The position numbers and the translations under genes are program-made. A DNA stretch of 64,000 nt from Acidovorax sp. NCPPB 3576 (lineage in GTDB: Bacteria > Pseudomonadota > Gammaproteobacteria > Burkholderiales > Burkholderiaceae_C), in the NCBI RefSeq assembly GCF_028473605.1, contig NZ_CP097267.1, forward strand, positions 1,368,501 through 1,432,500, written 5' to 3'. How positions within the stretch are numbered: position 1 is the first letter of the stretch; each line of letters opens with the position of its first letter. Positions 9,482 through 16,964 of this stretch are shown piece after piece. Below the pieces are notes generated by a model. The model made no database searches. It saw nothing but the letters and a program-made list of their open reading frames with translations, and was not told the origin of the DNA.

Positions 9482-10171
9482 CTAGAAGCTGCGTTTGACT
9501 CCGATGCTCAGCAGGGTCTTGCCCTGCCGCCGGCCGATGACGCCATCCAGTTGCCAGCCCGGCGTCCATTCCCACAGCGCGCCGGTCTGGTACGTGGGCG
9601 ACCCGCCGCGCTGTCCGAACGCTTCGACATGGGCGGTGACCGTGCCCCAGGTGGATTCGACCGCGGCACCCCAGGTGGGCAGCCAGCGGTGGTCGGGCGT
9701 GTGCAGCGTGCCTGCGTTGGCATGCACGGCCCCCCAGCTGGCAATGCAGGTGCCCAGCAGGTTGAGGGCCCGCGTGCTGCGGGGTTCGCGGTGGGTGTGC
9801 CACAGGCCCACGCTGCTGGCCGCATGGCAGCCTTGCTCGGGCGGCGGCGTCCATTGCCATTTGGCCACCACGCTTTGCACTGTTGCGTGGCCGTCCAGAT
9901 CGCGCGCCAGCAAGGCGCCCAGCTCCAGGCCTGGCAGCGCCAGTGGCGCGTAGGCCGGTGCCACATAGAAAGCACCGCGATCATGGTGCACGCCCTCCCA
10001 CCACAGTTCCACATGCCCTTCGCCCGGGGCGTTCACCCCTGCGTCGTCCACCGTCAGGGGCCGCCCCGCATGGGCCGGCAGCGTGATGGCGGCGATGGCC
10101 GCCAGGGCCGCCACGCCATAGCCCTGGCAGGCAGCACGAAGGTGGGACGGATTTCGGCGGCGCAGGGGCAT
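9482..10171 (-). CDS. Putative outer-membrane beta-barrel-like protein
   Basis: A 229-residue exported protein. A signal peptide ends near residue 35 (LPAHA). The mature part starts RPLTVDDAGVNAPGEGHVELWWE and is made of alternating hydrophobic strands. It ends in a terminal Phe (SIGVKRSF), the usual C-terminal signature of outer-membrane beta-barrels recognised by BamA. Two Cys residues may form a disulfide. It resembles the short transporter-like or phenol-degradation-associated outer-membrane proteins (DUF family), but no specific family is recognised. It is convergent with the glycerophosphodiesterase and lies 34 bases downstream of mutL in the same direction, so it may be co-transcribed with mutL or have its own promoter. 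Confidence 0.55.
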   Translation of the reverse strand: MPLRRRNPSHLRAACQGYGVAALAAIAAITLPAHAGRPLTVDDAGVNAPGEGHVELWWEGVHHDRGAFYVAPAYAPLALPGLELGALLARDLDGHATVQSVVAKWQWTPPPEQGCHAASSVGLWHTHREPRSTRALNLLGTCIASWGAVHANAGTLHTPDHRWLPTWGAAVESTWGTVTAHVEAFGQRGGSPTYQTGALWEWTPGWQLDGVIGRRQGKTLLSIGVKRSF

Positions 10172-10205
10172 GGTGGTTTACCTCGGTGGCCGGGGCCGCA
10201 AAATC

Positions 10206-12218
10206 TCAGCGCCCGCGCAGGAAGAGGGCGTCCAGCTCGCGCATGGACAGTTGCCGCCAGGTGGGGCGGCCGTGGTTGCACTGGTCGGATCGGTCGGTGA
10301 CTTCCATCTGGCGCAGCAGGGCGTTCATTTCATCGAGGGTGAGGCGGCGGTTGGCACGCACCGCACCGTGGCAGGCCATCGTACCCAGGATTTCATTGCG
10401 TGCGCGCTGCACCACGGTGCTGGCGTCGTGCGCCGCCAACTCGGCGAGCACGCTGCGTGCCAGCTCCACGGCGTTGCCCTGCGCCAGCGAGGTGGGCACG
10501 GCGCGCACGGCCAGCGTCTTGGGGGAGAAAGGAACGATCTCCAGTCCCAGCATCGCCAGCGTGTCGGCCTGCGCCTCGGCGGTGGCCACCTCGTGCGGCG
10601 TGGCGGCGAAGGTCGCGGGGATCAGCAGCGGCTGGCTGGCGATGCGCTCGCTGCTGTCCACCTGCGCCTTGAGCCGCTCGTACACGATGCGTTCGTGCGC
10701 GGCATGCATGTCCACGATCACCAGGCCGTGCGCGTTCTCCGCAAGGATGTACACGCCCTGGATCTGCGCCACTGCACGGCCCAGGGGCCAGGCGGGGGCG
10801 TCTTCGCCGTGCGCAGTCGGGGCTGTGCTTGCCGGTGGCGAAGGCTGCAGGTTCTGAGGCGATGGGGGCGGGGCCCATGCGCCAGGGCGGGCCGTCGCGG
10901 GGCCGGCCGCGCTGGGGTGGCCCCAGCCGGCCTGCGGCTCCTGCACACCGGCCACGGAATAAACGCCTTGCCCTGCATCGCCGGGTGCCTTGGGCGATCC
11001 CCACAATGCCTGCAGGTCGGTCACCCGATGGCCGGCCACGGGCTCATCGAACCGAATGGCTGCTTGCGCCTTCCATCCGGACCCCATCATCGGCGAGGGG
11101 GCCGAGGCGGCCCCGACGGCCTCGATTGCCCCGTCGGTGGCCGGAGTTTCGGCAGCGCCGCTCGCGGCGAGCGCCTGGGCGCGGGGCACGGCCAATGCGT
11201 TTTCCACCGCATGGCGCACGGCCTGGTGGACCTCGCGGCTGTCGCGAAAGCGCACCTCGATCTTGGTGGGGTGCACGTTCACATCCACCCGCAACGGGTC
11301 GATGGACACATACAGCGCATACACGGGCTGCTTTTGCCCGTGCAGCACGTCCTCGTAGGCGGCGCGCGCGGCGTGCGTGAGCACCTTGTCGCGCACGAAG
11401 CGGCCGTTCACGTAGCAAAACTGCTGGTCGGCGCGCGAGCGGGCCGCATCCGGCAGGCCCGCGCGGCCGGTTACCGTGATGGCGCCATGGCGGTGGCGCA
11501 CAGCGACCGATTCCGCGAGGAAATCGTCTCCCAGCACATCGGCCAGCCGCCGGTCCAGCGCCTGTTGCAGCGCGCCATCGGAATCGTCGCCGGCGGCCAG
11601 GGTGGCGCGCCACTGCTCGACCAGCTTGCCTTCGTGCCAGATGGCAAAGCCCACATCGGGCCGGGCGAGCGCGTGGCGGCGCACGGCCTCGACACAGTGG
11701 GCCAGCTCGGTCGCATCGGTCTTGAGGAACTTGCGCCGCGCCGGCGTGGCGAAGAACAGCTCTTTCACCTCCACCGTCGTGCCCTGGCTGCGCGCGGCAG
11801 GCCGAAGCTCGCCGCTGCGCGCGTCCAGCAGGAAAGCGCTGGCCTGCTCCGCGGTGCGCGACAGCAAGGCCATTTCCGACACCGAGGCGATGGCGGCGAG
11901 CGCCTCGCCGCGAAAGCCCATGGTGGCCACGGATTCGAGGTCGTGCAGGTTGGTGATCTTGCTCGTGGCGTGGCGCCGAAGGGCGATCGGCAGTTCTTCC
12001 TGGGGGATGCCGCTGCCGTCGTCTTCTACCGAAATCAGGCGCACGCCGCCGGCCAGCAGGCGCACGGCGATATGGGTGGCGCCGGAGTCGAGCGCGTTGT
12101 CCACCAGTTCGCGCACGGCCGAGGCGGGCCGTTCGACCACCTCGCCGGCCGCGATCTGGCTGATGAGTTCGTCGGGCAGGTCGCGGATCGGTCGGCGCAG
12201 GGTGGGCTCTGTGGTCAT
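10206..12218 (-). CDS. mutL: DNA mismatch repair protein MutL
   Basis: MutL couples mismatch recognition by MutS to strand incision. The 670-residue protein has the GHKL ATPase N-terminus: motif I around VERPASAVRELVDNALDSGA, motif II DDGSGI and motif III GFRGEALAAIASV. A low-complexity linker spans about residues 345-470. The C-terminal domain carries VDMHAAHERIVYERLK near residue 500, matching the metal-binding endonuclease motif DxHA(x)2E(x)4E, with ACHGAVRAN and CNHGRPTW completing the site. This is the nicking type of MutL found in bacteria without MutH, unlike E. coli. The start at 12218 has no Shine-Dalgarno sequence but has TAGAAT eight bases upstream, so the mRNA may be leaderless. 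The divergent dedA gene starts 82 bases away. Confidence 0.96.
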   Translation of the reverse strand: MTTEPTLRRPIRDLPDELISQIAAGEVVERPASAVRELVDNALDSGATHIAVRLLAGGVRLISVEDDGSGIPQEELPIALRRHATSKITNLHDLESVATMGFRGEALAAIASVSEMALLSRTAEQASAFLLDARSGELRPAARSQGTTVEVKELFFATPARRKFLKTDATELAHCVEAVRRHALARPDVGFAIWHEGKLVEQWRATLAAGDDSDGALQQALDRRLADVLGDDFLAESVAVRHRHGAITVTGRAGLPDAARSRADQQFCYVNGRFVRDKVLTHAARAAYEDVLHGQKQPVYALYVSIDPLRVDVNVHPTKIEVRFRDSREVHQAVRHAVENALAVPRAQALAASGAAETPATDGAIEAVGAASAPSPMMGSGWKAQAAIRFDEPVAGHRVTDLQALWGSPKAPGDAGQGVYSVAGVQEPQAGWGHPSAAGPATARPGAWAPPPSPQNLQPSPPASTAPTAHGEDAPAWPLGRAVAQIQGVYILAENAHGLVIVDMHAAHERIVYERLKAQVDSSERIASQPLLIPATFAATPHEVATAEAQADTLAMLGLEIVPFSPKTLAVRAVPTSLAQGNAVELARSVLAELAAHDASTVVQRARNEILGTMACHGAVRANRRLTLDEMNALLRQMEVTDRSDQCNHGRPTWRQLSMRELDALFLRGR

Positions 12219-12226
12219 TGCCCGGC

Positions 12227-12232
12227 ATTCTA
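12227..12232 (-). promoter_or_regulatory. Putative -10 element of mutL (leaderless)
   Basis: On the minus strand TAGAAT lies 8 bases before the mutL ATG with no Shine-Dalgarno sequence between. The transcription start would fall on or next to the start codon. The -35 region is weak. Confidence 0.4.
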
Positions 12233-12300
12233 GGCAGTGCGGTTAGAGTACGCGCCGCATTGGCAATCCCGCCATCCCACTTTCCTCAGAAGGTCCGCCC

Positions 12301-12945
12301 TTGGAAATCATCCAGTTCCTGATCGACTTCATCCTGCACGTGGACAAGCACCTGGCGGCCTTCGTCAGCGCCTACGGCCCGTGGGTGTATGCGCTGCTGT
12401 TCCTCATCGTCTTCGTCGAGACGGGGGTGGTGGTGATGCCGTTCCTGCCCGGCGATTCGCTGCTGTTCATCGTCGGTGCGCTGTGCGGTGCGGGGCTCAT
12501 GAACTTTCCGCTGGCCTGCGCCGTGCTGATCGCGGCGGCCATCCTCGGGGACCAGTGCAACTACACCATCGGGCGCTATTTCGGGCCCAAGGTGTTCCAG
12601 TGGCCCGATTCGCGCTGGTTCAACCGGCGCGCGTTCCAGCAGGCGCACGACTTCTACGAACGCTACGGCGGCGTCACCATCGTGCTGGCGCGCTTCATGC
12701 CTTTCATCCGCACTTTCGCGCCCTTCGTGGCCGGCGTGGCCGAAATGGGCCGGGCGAAGTTCACGGCGTTCAACGTGGGCGGTGCGCTGCTGTGGGTGCT
12801 GGGCATCTGCACAGCGGGCTACTTCTTCGGCAACTTCCCATGGGTGCAGGCCAATCTGGACAAGATCATCTGGGCGCTGATCCTGGTGCCGGGGCTGATC
12901 GCGCTCTACGGCGGCTGGCGCGCCGGCCGGCAGAAGCCGGCCTGA
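12301..12945 (+). CDS. DedA family membrane protein
   Basis: A 214-residue DedA (SNARE-associated/VTT domain) protein of the inner membrane. Family marks are VETGVVVMPFLPGDSLLFIVGAL around residues 40-62, GDQCNYTIGRYFG near 85, and FMPFIRTFAPFVAGVAEM near 135, including the conserved Arg. Hydrophobic helices are at about 15-35, 45-75, 140-165 and 175-200. DedA proteins act as lipid scramblases or flippases for carriers such as undecaprenyl phosphate and affect membrane potential. The reading starts with a TTG at 12301; AGAAGG lies 7 bases upstream and the MEIIQFLIDFIL beginning fits relatives I recall, so TTG is preferred. It is divergent from mutL. Confidence 0.85.
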   Translation: MEIIQFLIDFILHVDKHLAAFVSAYGPWVYALLFLIVFVETGVVVMPFLPGDSLLFIVGALCGAGLMNFPLACAVLIAAAILGDQCNYTIGRYFGPKVFQWPDSRWFNRRAFQQAHDFYERYGGVTIVLARFMPFIRTFAPFVAGVAEMGRAKFTAFNVGGALLWVLGICTAGYFFGNFPWVQANLDKIIWALILVPGLIALYGGWRAGRQKPA

Positions 12946-12955
12946 GCAGGGAGCC

Positions 12956-12972
12956 GGGGGCGCCGCGCCCCC
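12956..12972. terminator. GC-rich hairpin after dedA
   Basis: GGGGGCGC and GCGCCCCC flank a single C between the convergent dedA and hydrolase genes. The stem is very stable, but there is no T tract, so it may act as a weak terminator or an mRNA end structure. Confidence 0.35.
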
Positions 12973-13006
12973 GTCCCGTCATCAGGCGGGTCGAGCGAAA
13001 GCGCTG

Positions 13007-13993
13007 TCAGCGCATCGTGCGGTCCAGCCACTGCAGCAGCTGGCGGGTGACGAACTCCGGGTTGTCCAGGTTCGAGATGTGGCCGGCCTCGGGGATGACC
13101 ACGGCATCGCAGCCGATCACCTCGGCCATGCCGTGCATCTCGTGCGGCGGGCGAGGAATGTCCTCATCGCCGCACATGAGCAGAGTGGCCTGCGGGCGGA
13201 GCGCGGCCAGCCGGTCCATCGCATCGGCGCGGCCGAAGATGATGCGGCCCAGCGGCACCACCGATTGGCGCAGTTGATCGGGCGCCATCGCCGCCAGGCT
13301 GCGGCCAAACGCGGCGGGGCGGGGGCTCGAGGGATCGGTGCCGGGCCGAAAGAAGATCGGCACGATGGCATCCACCAGCGGCTGGGTGATTTGCCCGCCG
13401 GCCTCGATCGCATCGAGCAGGCCGAAATAGCGCTGGCGCGTTGCCTCGGGCTCGGCTCCGAGGTAGGTATCCATCATCACCAGGCTGCGAACGCGCTCGG
13501 GCGCCTTGAGCGCAAGCTCCGCTCCCCACATGCCGCCCACCGAAAGGCCGACCACGGCGCATTCGCGAATGTGCAGGGCATCGAGCAATTCCAGCATCTG
13601 CGAGGCAAGTCCTTTCAGATCCTGGGTGTCGGCGGGCAGCGGCCCCGACGCGCCGTGGCCCCACAGGTCGGGCGCGATCACACGGTAGTGGCGCGACAAC
13701 GCCTGGATCTGGGGCGCCCACATCGAAGAATCCCACAGGTAGCTGTGCCCGAGCAGCACGGCCGGGCCCCGGCCACGATCCTGGTAGTGCAGGTGGCAGC
13801 CTTGCGATGTGGTGAACCGTGTCTTGGCAGCAGCGCCCACCGCGTTCCCTGTGTTGCTCGCCAGGACGCTGCCCGACGCCATGGCGGCCGGTATGGCCAT
13901 CAGTTGCAGGGCGGCACGGCGGCGGTTCAGCGCAGGCTCGAGTGGAGGATTTTCGGTGGCGGGTGCCAGGGACGATGGATGCATGAATTGCAT
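13007..13993 (-). CDS. Alpha/beta hydrolase with twin-arginine signal
   Basis: A 328-residue alpha/beta hydrolase. The N-terminus has RRRAALQLMA at residues 24-33 followed by a hydrophobic stretch and ASG-VLAS, which fits a Tat signal peptide, so export in folded form is likely. The core shows VLLGHSYLWDSSMW (oxyanion side), the nucleophile elbow GLSVGG (Ser151), Asp276/278 in MCGDED and His305 in EAGHISNLDNPE. The pattern is that of the 3-oxoadipate enol-lactonase / haloperoxidase-like group; the substrate is unknown. A 20-base imperfect palindrome resembling a TetR-type operator lies 55 bases upstream (14048-14067). No regulator gene is adjacent. Confidence 0.8.
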   Translation of the reverse strand: MQFMHPSSLAPATENPPLEPALNRRRAALQLMAIPAAMASGSVLASNTGNAVGAAAKTRFTTSQGCHLHYQDRGRGPAVLLGHSYLWDSSMWAPQIQALSRHYRVIAPDLWGHGASGPLPADTQDLKGLASQMLELLDALHIRECAVVGLSVGGMWGAELALKAPERVRSLVMMDTYLGAEPEATRQRYFGLLDAIEAGGQITQPLVDAIVPIFFRPGTDPSSPRPAAFGRSLAAMAPDQLRQSVVPLGRIIFGRADAMDRLAALRPQATLLMCGDEDIPRPPHEMHGMAEVIGCDAVVIPEAGHISNLDNPEFVTRQLLQWLDRTMR

Positions 13994-14047
13994 TCTGCAG
14001 AGTGGAACAAGCGAAGAATGTTAGCCGCACTCATGCGCTTTAAATGT

Positions 14048-14067
14048 ACTAAACCGTATCGGTTAGT
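14048..14067. promoter_or_regulatory. Imperfect palindrome resembling a TetR-type operator
   Basis: The sequence actaaaccgtatcggttagt has arms ACTAA-ACCG and CGGTT-AGT around a TAT centre. It lies 55-74 bases upstream of the Tat-exported hydrolase start. Its length and symmetry fit a TetR-family operator, but no regulator gene is nearby. Confidence 0.4.
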
Positions 14068-14132
14068 GGGCGAGGCGCTTTTCTCGTTTTTTCATCACGC
14101 TCCCTGCCCATGCTCCGCTTGGCAGCAACGCA

Positions 14133-14170
14133 AAAACGCCTGCAAGGCACGGAGGCCCTGCAGGCGTTTT
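14133..14170 (-). terminator. Intrinsic terminator, usable from both strands
   Basis: Perfect 12-base arms AAAACGCCTGCA (14133-14144) and TGCAGGCGTTTT (14159-14170) around a 14-base loop. On the minus strand the stem ends in a T run, giving a good terminator for the glycine-zipper lipoprotein gene that ends at 14208. Confidence 0.8.
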
Positions 14171-14207
14171 GTGATCGAAAGGATGGGGTTAAACCATCCC
14201 CGTCCGA

Positions 14208-14435
14208 TCAGCGGCGGCGTTGGTCGCGGTCTTCGCCGAGTTCATGGCCGACCAGCGCACCGGCGCCGGCACCGATCACGGTCGCGGTCGTGCCACCGAC
14301 GGCACTGCCCAACACGCCGCCGGCCACGGCGCCTACGCCGGTACCGATCTGTGCATTGGTGGGGTTGGAAGAGCAGCCGACGAGGCCGAGTGCGGCTGCG
14401 ACAGCGGCGGCGGAAACGAGATGGCGGTAGTTCAT
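14208..14435 (-). CDS. Small glycine-zipper lipoprotein
   Basis: A 75-residue lipoprotein resembling OsmB. Lipobox Cys21 is in GLVGC, followed by a Ser-Ser-Asn-Pro start. Residues 29-64 are a Gly-zipper membrane segment (GTGVGAVAGGVLGSAVGG...VIGAGAGALVGH), ending in a charged tail EDRDQRRR. Such proteins are small outer-membrane or envelope lipoproteins, often induced by stress. The start at 14435 is supported by AGGAGCC seven bases upstream; a longer reading lacks a signal sequence at its start. The gene stands alone, with an intrinsic terminator just downstream. Confidence 0.8.
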   Translation of the reverse strand: MNYRHLVSAAAVAAALGLVGCSSNPTNAQIGTGVGAVAGGVLGSAVGGTTATVIGAGAGALVGHELGEDRDQRRR

Positions 14436-14613
14436 GACTTGGCTCCTGGTATCTGTGAGGGCATGGGATCCGGACAGGACAGCGATCCGTTCAAACCGCT
14501 GCATTTGCCTGTCCCAACCCATGCCTGCACTATCGCCCCGGCGGCGCGCCTGCGGTGTAGGCAGGCGAGGCCGCCTGCTGTAGGAGGTGCCCCACCTGAC
14601 CGCGGCTTGCGGA

Positions 14614-14946
14614 TCAGCCCGGAGCCAGGCAGATGGTCACGAGAAGCGATGCGTCGCTCACCGCACGCAGCGAATGCGCGGCGCGGGGCTGCAGGTGCAC
14701 GAAGTCGCCAGGGCGCAGCAGGCGCGCCCCGCTGGCGGTGTGGAACTCCGCCTCGCCCTCCAGGCATTGCACGGTGATCTCGCCCGGCGTGTCGTGCTGG
14801 CGCAAATCCTTGCCGGCCGGCAGCACGACGCGGATCACCTCCAGCTGGGCGGCCTTGATGATGGCCGTGGTGGCGGCGCCCGCCAACTTGTCGCCCAAGG
14901 GGCTCAGGCTGACGACCTCTCCGGAACGTGCGTGGTGCAGGGCCAT
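14614..14946 (-). CDS. Cupin-domain protein
   Basis: A 110-residue single-domain cupin. The sequence has the two cupin blocks: a first block around RVVLPAGKDLRQHDTPGEITVQCLEGEAEF and a second block RPGDFVHLQPRAAHSLRAVSDASLLV. The first motif keeps His (RQH) and Glu (GEITVQCLEGE), and the second keeps PxxxxH, so a metal site is plausible. The start at 14946 has AGGAGA right upstream. The function is unknown; similar small cupins act in sugar, hydroxy-acid or quercetin-type chemistry or as stress proteins. It follows amiC in the opposite order on the same strand, 48 bases downstream, and may be part of the tsaE-amiC transcript. Confidence 0.75.
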   Translation of the reverse strand: MALHHARSGEVVSLSPLGDKLAGAATTAIIKAAQLEVIRVVLPAGKDLRQHDTPGEITVQCLEGEAEFHTASGARLLRPGDFVHLQPRAAHSLRAVSDASLLVTICLAPG

Positions 14947-14994
14947 GGGATTCTCCTCGTGGTTTTGGATCACGCTCTCAGGCCCGCTGCGCCG

Positions 14995-16452
14995 TCACAC
15001 GGACCGGCTGCGCGCCAATGGCGGGTTTTTGGCAAAGTATCGCGTGATGCCGCGCATCAGCGCGTCGGCCAATTGCTGCTGGTAGGCGGCGGTGCGCAGC
15101 TTGGCTTCTTCCTCGGGGTTGCTGATGAAAGCGGTCTCCACCAGCACGCTCGGAATGTCCGGCGCCTTGAGCACGGCAAAGCCGGCCTGCTCCACGCGCG
15201 GCTTGTGCAGTTTGGCCATGCTGCCGATCTCGCCGAGCAGCACGCTGCCGAGCTTCAGGCTGTCGTTGATCTGCGCCGTGGTGCTCATGTCGAGCAAGGC
15301 GCTTTGTACGTGGCGGTCCTGCACGCGCACGTTGAGGCCGCCCACGAGGTCGGACTGGTTCTCCTTGTTGGCCAGCCAGCGGGCGGCCGAGCTGGAGGCT
15401 CCTCCCTGGCTCAGCGCGAACACGCTGGCCCCGCGCGCGGCAGGCGTGGTGAAGGCGTCGGCGTGGATGCTCACGAACAGGTCGGCCTGCACGCGGCGGG
15501 CCTTGTCCACGCGCACCCCCAGGGGCACGAAATAGTCGGCGTCGCGGGTGAGGAAGGCCCGCATGGGGTTGCCGCCGACCGTGGTGGCGTTGATGCGGTC
15601 GCGCAGCAGGTGCGCCACCTTCAGCACGACGTCTTTCTCGCGCGTGCCGCCGGGGCCGGTGGCGCCGGGGTCTTCGCCGCCGTGGCCCGGGTCCAGCGCC
15701 ACGATGATGAGCCGGTCGGTCGCCTTCGCGATGGCGGGGGCGGCCGGTGCGGGCGACGGCGCATGCGGCGGTGTCGGGGCGGCGGCCGCCGCTGCCACCG
15801 CCGGTGGCGGTGCAGTGGGGGCGGCCGGGGCGGCCGGTGTGGGCAGGCCCGCCGGCGTGGGCGGGGCGCCGGGGCGCTGGATCTGCTGGGCGATCAAATC
15901 ACCCAGCGGATCGCCCGCCGTGCCGGGCCTGCCTGCGGCGATGTTGGGCATGGGCGCGGTCGGCGGCGCTTCGCGCAGGCGCTCTGCGATGAGCGCCTCC
16001 AGCGGGTCTTCGGGCTCGGCCGGGTACAGGTCGAACACCAGCCGGTGCTGGTAGGCCGCGATCGGCGGCAGCGTGAACACCTGCGGCAGCGCGGGCCGTT
16101 TGAGGTCCAGCACCAGCCGCACCACGTTGGGCGCGTTCTGGCCCACGCGGATGCCGGCGATGTTGGGATCGTCCGCCTTCACCTTGGCGACCAGTTCTCG
16201 CAGTTCGGGGTTCAGGTCGATGCCTTCGATGTCTACCGCCAGGCGGGGCGGCGTGGTCACGAAGAATTGCTTGGCCACCAGTTGGCGGTCGGATTCGATG
16301 GTGACGCGGGAATAGTCCTGCGCGGGCCAGACGCGCACGGCCAGGATGCTGGCGCCGCGCGCGATCTGCTGCGTGCCCAGCAGCAGCACCAGCGTGCCTG
16401 CCTGCAGCAGCGAACGCCGATTGCGTTGATGGGGAGGTGGCGCTTCGCTCAT
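14995..16452 (-). CDS. amiC: N-acetylmuramoyl-L-alanine amidase AmiC
   Basis: AmiC cleaves the amide bond between MurNAc and L-Ala, splitting septal peptidoglycan during daughter-cell separation. The 485-residue product has a Tat signal (RNRRSLLQAG at 10-19), an AMIN domain at about 35-145 for septal targeting, an Ala/Pro linker at about 195-243 and an Amidase_3 domain from about 248. Zinc and catalytic motifs are DPGHGGEDPGATG (His257), the Glu in GTREKDVVL, SIHADAF, and the late VLVETAFISNPEEE. The ATG at 16452 overlaps the tsaE stop in an ATGA arrangement. tsaE-amiC(-mutL) is a classic proteobacterial order; here mutL is about 2.8 kb away, separated by four genes. Confidence 0.94.
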   Translation of the reverse strand: MSEAPPPHQRNRRSLLQAGTLVLLLGTQQIARGASILAVRVWPAQDYSRVTIESDRQLVAKQFFVTTPPRLAVDIEGIDLNPELRELVAKVKADDPNIAGIRVGQNAPNVVRLVLDLKRPALPQVFTLPPIAAYQHRLVFDLYPAEPEDPLEALIAERLREAPPTAPMPNIAAGRPGTAGDPLGDLIAQQIQRPGAPPTPAGLPTPAAPAAPTAPPPAVAAAAAAPTPPHAPSPAPAAPAIAKATDRLIIVALDPGHGGEDPGATGPGGTREKDVVLKVAHLLRDRINATTVGGNPMRAFLTRDADYFVPLGVRVDKARRVQADLFVSIHADAFTTPAARGASVFALSQGGASSSAARWLANKENQSDLVGGLNVRVQDRHVQSALLDMSTTAQINDSLKLGSVLLGEIGSMAKLHKPRVEQAGFAVLKAPDIPSVLVETAFISNPEEEAKLRTAAYQQQLADALMRGITRYFAKNPPLARSRSV

Positions 16453-16964
16453 GCCTTCGATCCTTGTGCAAGGGTGCGGCCCGGCGCGGTGCGGGCCTGC
16501 AGGGTGACGTGCCGCTCGCCATCATCCCCTGCTTCAATGTGTATAGCAAGGTCTTCAATGGGGATAAGCGCGGCGGCCTTTTCGGGCCACTCCGCGATCT
16601 TGAGTCCCGGCCCCGCGAAGATGTCGCGAAAGCCCGCATCCTCCCACTCGCGCGGGTCGTTGAAGCGATAGAAGTCGAAGTGCCAGATCGCCAGCCCCGG
16701 TGCCTCGTGCGGCTCCACCACGGCATAGGTCGGGCTCTTGATGCGGCCCTGCACGCCGAGCGCGCGCAGCAGGTGGCGCACCAGCGTCGTCTTGCCGGCG
16801 CCCAGGTCGCCGTGCAGGGTGATGAAGGCGTTGGCGATCGGTGCCTGTGCCGCCAGCCGGGCGGCGAAGGCGGCGGTGTCTTCCTCGCTATCCCAGCGCA
16901 GCGCGACGGGCGTGTCCGAGGGGGGGCTTTCTACAATCCGGGGGTGATGTTCAGCAGCAGTCAA
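16449..16964 (-). CDS. tsaE: tRNA threonylcarbamoyl adenosine synthesis ATPase TsaE
   Basis: TsaE is the ATPase of the TsaBDE complex that makes t6A37 in tRNAs reading ANN codons. The P-loop is HGDLGAGKTTLVRHLLRALG, followed by the switch-like SPTYAVVEPHE and HFDFYRF and EWPEKA. The frame stays open far upstream without an ATG, so the start is uncertain. A TTG at 16964 gives 171 residues and has TGAGGAACGAG directly before it, the best Shine-Dalgarno match; an ATT at 16937 is an alternative. With the TTG the 5' end overlaps the divergent queG start by 18 bases. The stop overlaps the amiC start. Typical length is about 150-160 residues, so a short N-terminal extension is expected. Confidence 0.85.
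   Translation of the reverse strand: MTAAEHHPRIVESPPSDTPVALRWDSEEDTAAFAARLAAQAPIANAFITLHGDLGAGKTTLVRHLLRALGVQGRIKSPTYAVVEPHEAPGLAIWHFDFYRFNDPREWEDAGFRDIFAGPGLKIAEWPEKAAALIPIEDLAIHIEAGDDGERHVTLQARTAPGRTLAQGSKA
16932..16937 (+). promoter_or_regulatory. Putative -10 element of queG (leaderless)
   Basis: TACAAT lies 9 bases before the queG ATG (6 before an in-frame GTG), with no Shine-Dalgarno sequence. It sits inside the 5' end of the divergent tsaE reading. Confidence 0.4.

Noticed and set aside
10170..12233. Long plus-strand open frame opposite mutL
   Set aside because: Antisense shadow of mutL; no recognisable domain, and mutL motifs are unambiguous on the other strand.
16935..16937. ATT as the start of tsaE
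   Set aside because: The TTG at 16964 has a better Shine-Dalgarno sequence and gives a plausible length; ATT is kept only as an alternative.
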